Position numbers and translations under genes: made by a program. From positions 109,420 to 173,419 of the forward strand of contig QEAR01000043.1 in assembly GCA_006535965.1 (NCBI GenBank): a stretch of DNA of 64,000 nucleotides, in the 5' to 3' direction. Positions 63,433 to 64,000 of this stretch are shown one piece after another; positions within the stretch are counted from its first letter, which is position 1, and every line of letters starts with the position of its first letter. The notes below the pieces were generated by a model that worked only from the letters and a program-made list of their open reading frames with translations, did not search any database and was not told the DNA's origin. This DNA comes from Spizellomyces sp. 'palustris' (taxonomy: Eukaryota > Chytridiomycota > Chytridiomycetes > Spizellomycetales > Spizellomycetaceae).

Positions 63433-63834
63433 TGGGTAGTGTGGATGTGAATGCGTGTCGCTTGCGATACAAAACGAGAACGACGATGAAGAGCGTACTA
63501 TAGACAAAATAAAAAAAAAGAAATAATATAAAATCGATATCGCGGCAATCACGAGAGATAAGAAAAAAAGAAAAAAGCGCAGAGTAAAAGAACGCCTCTT
63601 TCCCCCTCCCTAGTCCTCCATTGTGTGTGTGTGTGCTTTGTGGGTGCTGCGTGTGTATGGGTGTGTGATCGTGTGCCTCTCTCTTGCACCATTTGGTGAA
63701 AGAAACAAGTGTGAAAATGAAAAGTGTGAAATATAACTTGCCCAATATGGTAAATGAATGATCATGAAGCAAATGGAGAGAGGCTTGCAAAACATTTTTT
63801 ATAAAGAAAAAGTAAATGATTTCAACTAGTTTAG
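63433..63834. promoter_or_regulatory. 5' flank of the PH-domain gene
   Basis: AT-rich sequence with A-runs near 63511-63530 and 63560-63580, and a TG-rich patch at 63620-63675. No gene. Confidence 0.3.
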
Positions 63835-64000
63835 GAGAGAGTAGAGTAGAGTAGAGTAGAGTAGAGTAGAAAGAGTAGAAAGAGTAGAGTAGAGTAGAGT
63901 AGAGTAGAGTAGAGTAGAGTAGAGTAGAGTAGAGTAGAGTAGAGTAGAGTAGAAAGAGTAGAAAGAGTAGAGTAGAGTAGAGTAGAGTAGAGTAGAGTAG
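63835..64000. repeat. Pentanucleotide (GTAGA)n satellite at window end
   Basis: Tandem AGAGT/GTAGA units, about 30 copies, interrupted three or more times by an AAAGAGTAG variant so that a higher-order pattern appears. The array continues beyond the window end. It does not match the TTAGGG telomere unit. Confidence 0.95.

Noticed and set aside
63835-64000. Telomere or CRISPR-like array at the window end
   Set aside because: The unit is a simple GTAGA pentamer without spacers and does not match known fungal telomere repeats such as TTAGGG.

Overview
This is nuclear DNA from a fungus. Genes are single copy, compact and intron-rich (introns mostly 50-80 bp, GT-AG, often with GTACGT or GTATGT donors), and they lie on both strands with short spacers. 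Fungus-restricted families are present: a CFEM protein, the mS45/Bot1 mitochondrial ribosome family, and an ERp38-type PDI. Centriole and flagellum genes (an SSNA1/DIP13 homologue and a probable CCDC13 homologue) and a PARP1 with all three zinc fingers point to an early-diverging zoosporic lineage, most likely Chytridiomycota. The species cannot be named from the sequence alone.

Left part (1-30 kb), mostly housekeeping: nucleoside hydrolase, a tail-anchored TPR protein, the U2 snRNP factor Tat-SF1/Cus2, a small secreted CFEM protein, an EcKL-type small-molecule kinase, an unrecognised conserved coiled-coil protein, the DNA-end resection factor CtIP/Sae2, RNA polymerase I subunit RPA43, a small membrane protein, a universal stress protein, a FAM114A protein, mitochondrial ribosomal protein mS45, a two-thioredoxin PDI whose active site is split by micro-exons, and a perilipin-like protein. 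The spacer at 26.7-28.8 kb holds what may be a decayed transposase.

Middle (30-39 kb): full-length PARP1, the SSNA1 homologue, and a RasGEF protein that carries a duplicated linear motif. SSNA1 and RasGEF are divergent, with only about 100 bp between them.

Right part (39-56 kb), the most interesting segment: an ABCC-type exporter and, upstream of it on the same strand, a highly reducing type I polyketide synthase of about 9.65 kb (KS-AT-DH-degenerate MT-ER-KR-ACP-reductase). They look like a minimal natural-product locus that makes a reduced polyketide, releases it as an aldehyde or alcohol through the terminal NADPH-dependent reductase, and may export it. No phosphopantetheinyl transferase, P450 or regulator is next to them.

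Far right (57-64 kb): a ciliary-type coiled-coil gene, a PH-domain gene, a CACG microsatellite and a pentanucleotide satellite running off the window end. I saw no rRNA, tRNA or CRISPR. Most exon joins were inferred by keeping family homology in frame across GT-AG sites, so gene ends are firmer than internal splice sites.
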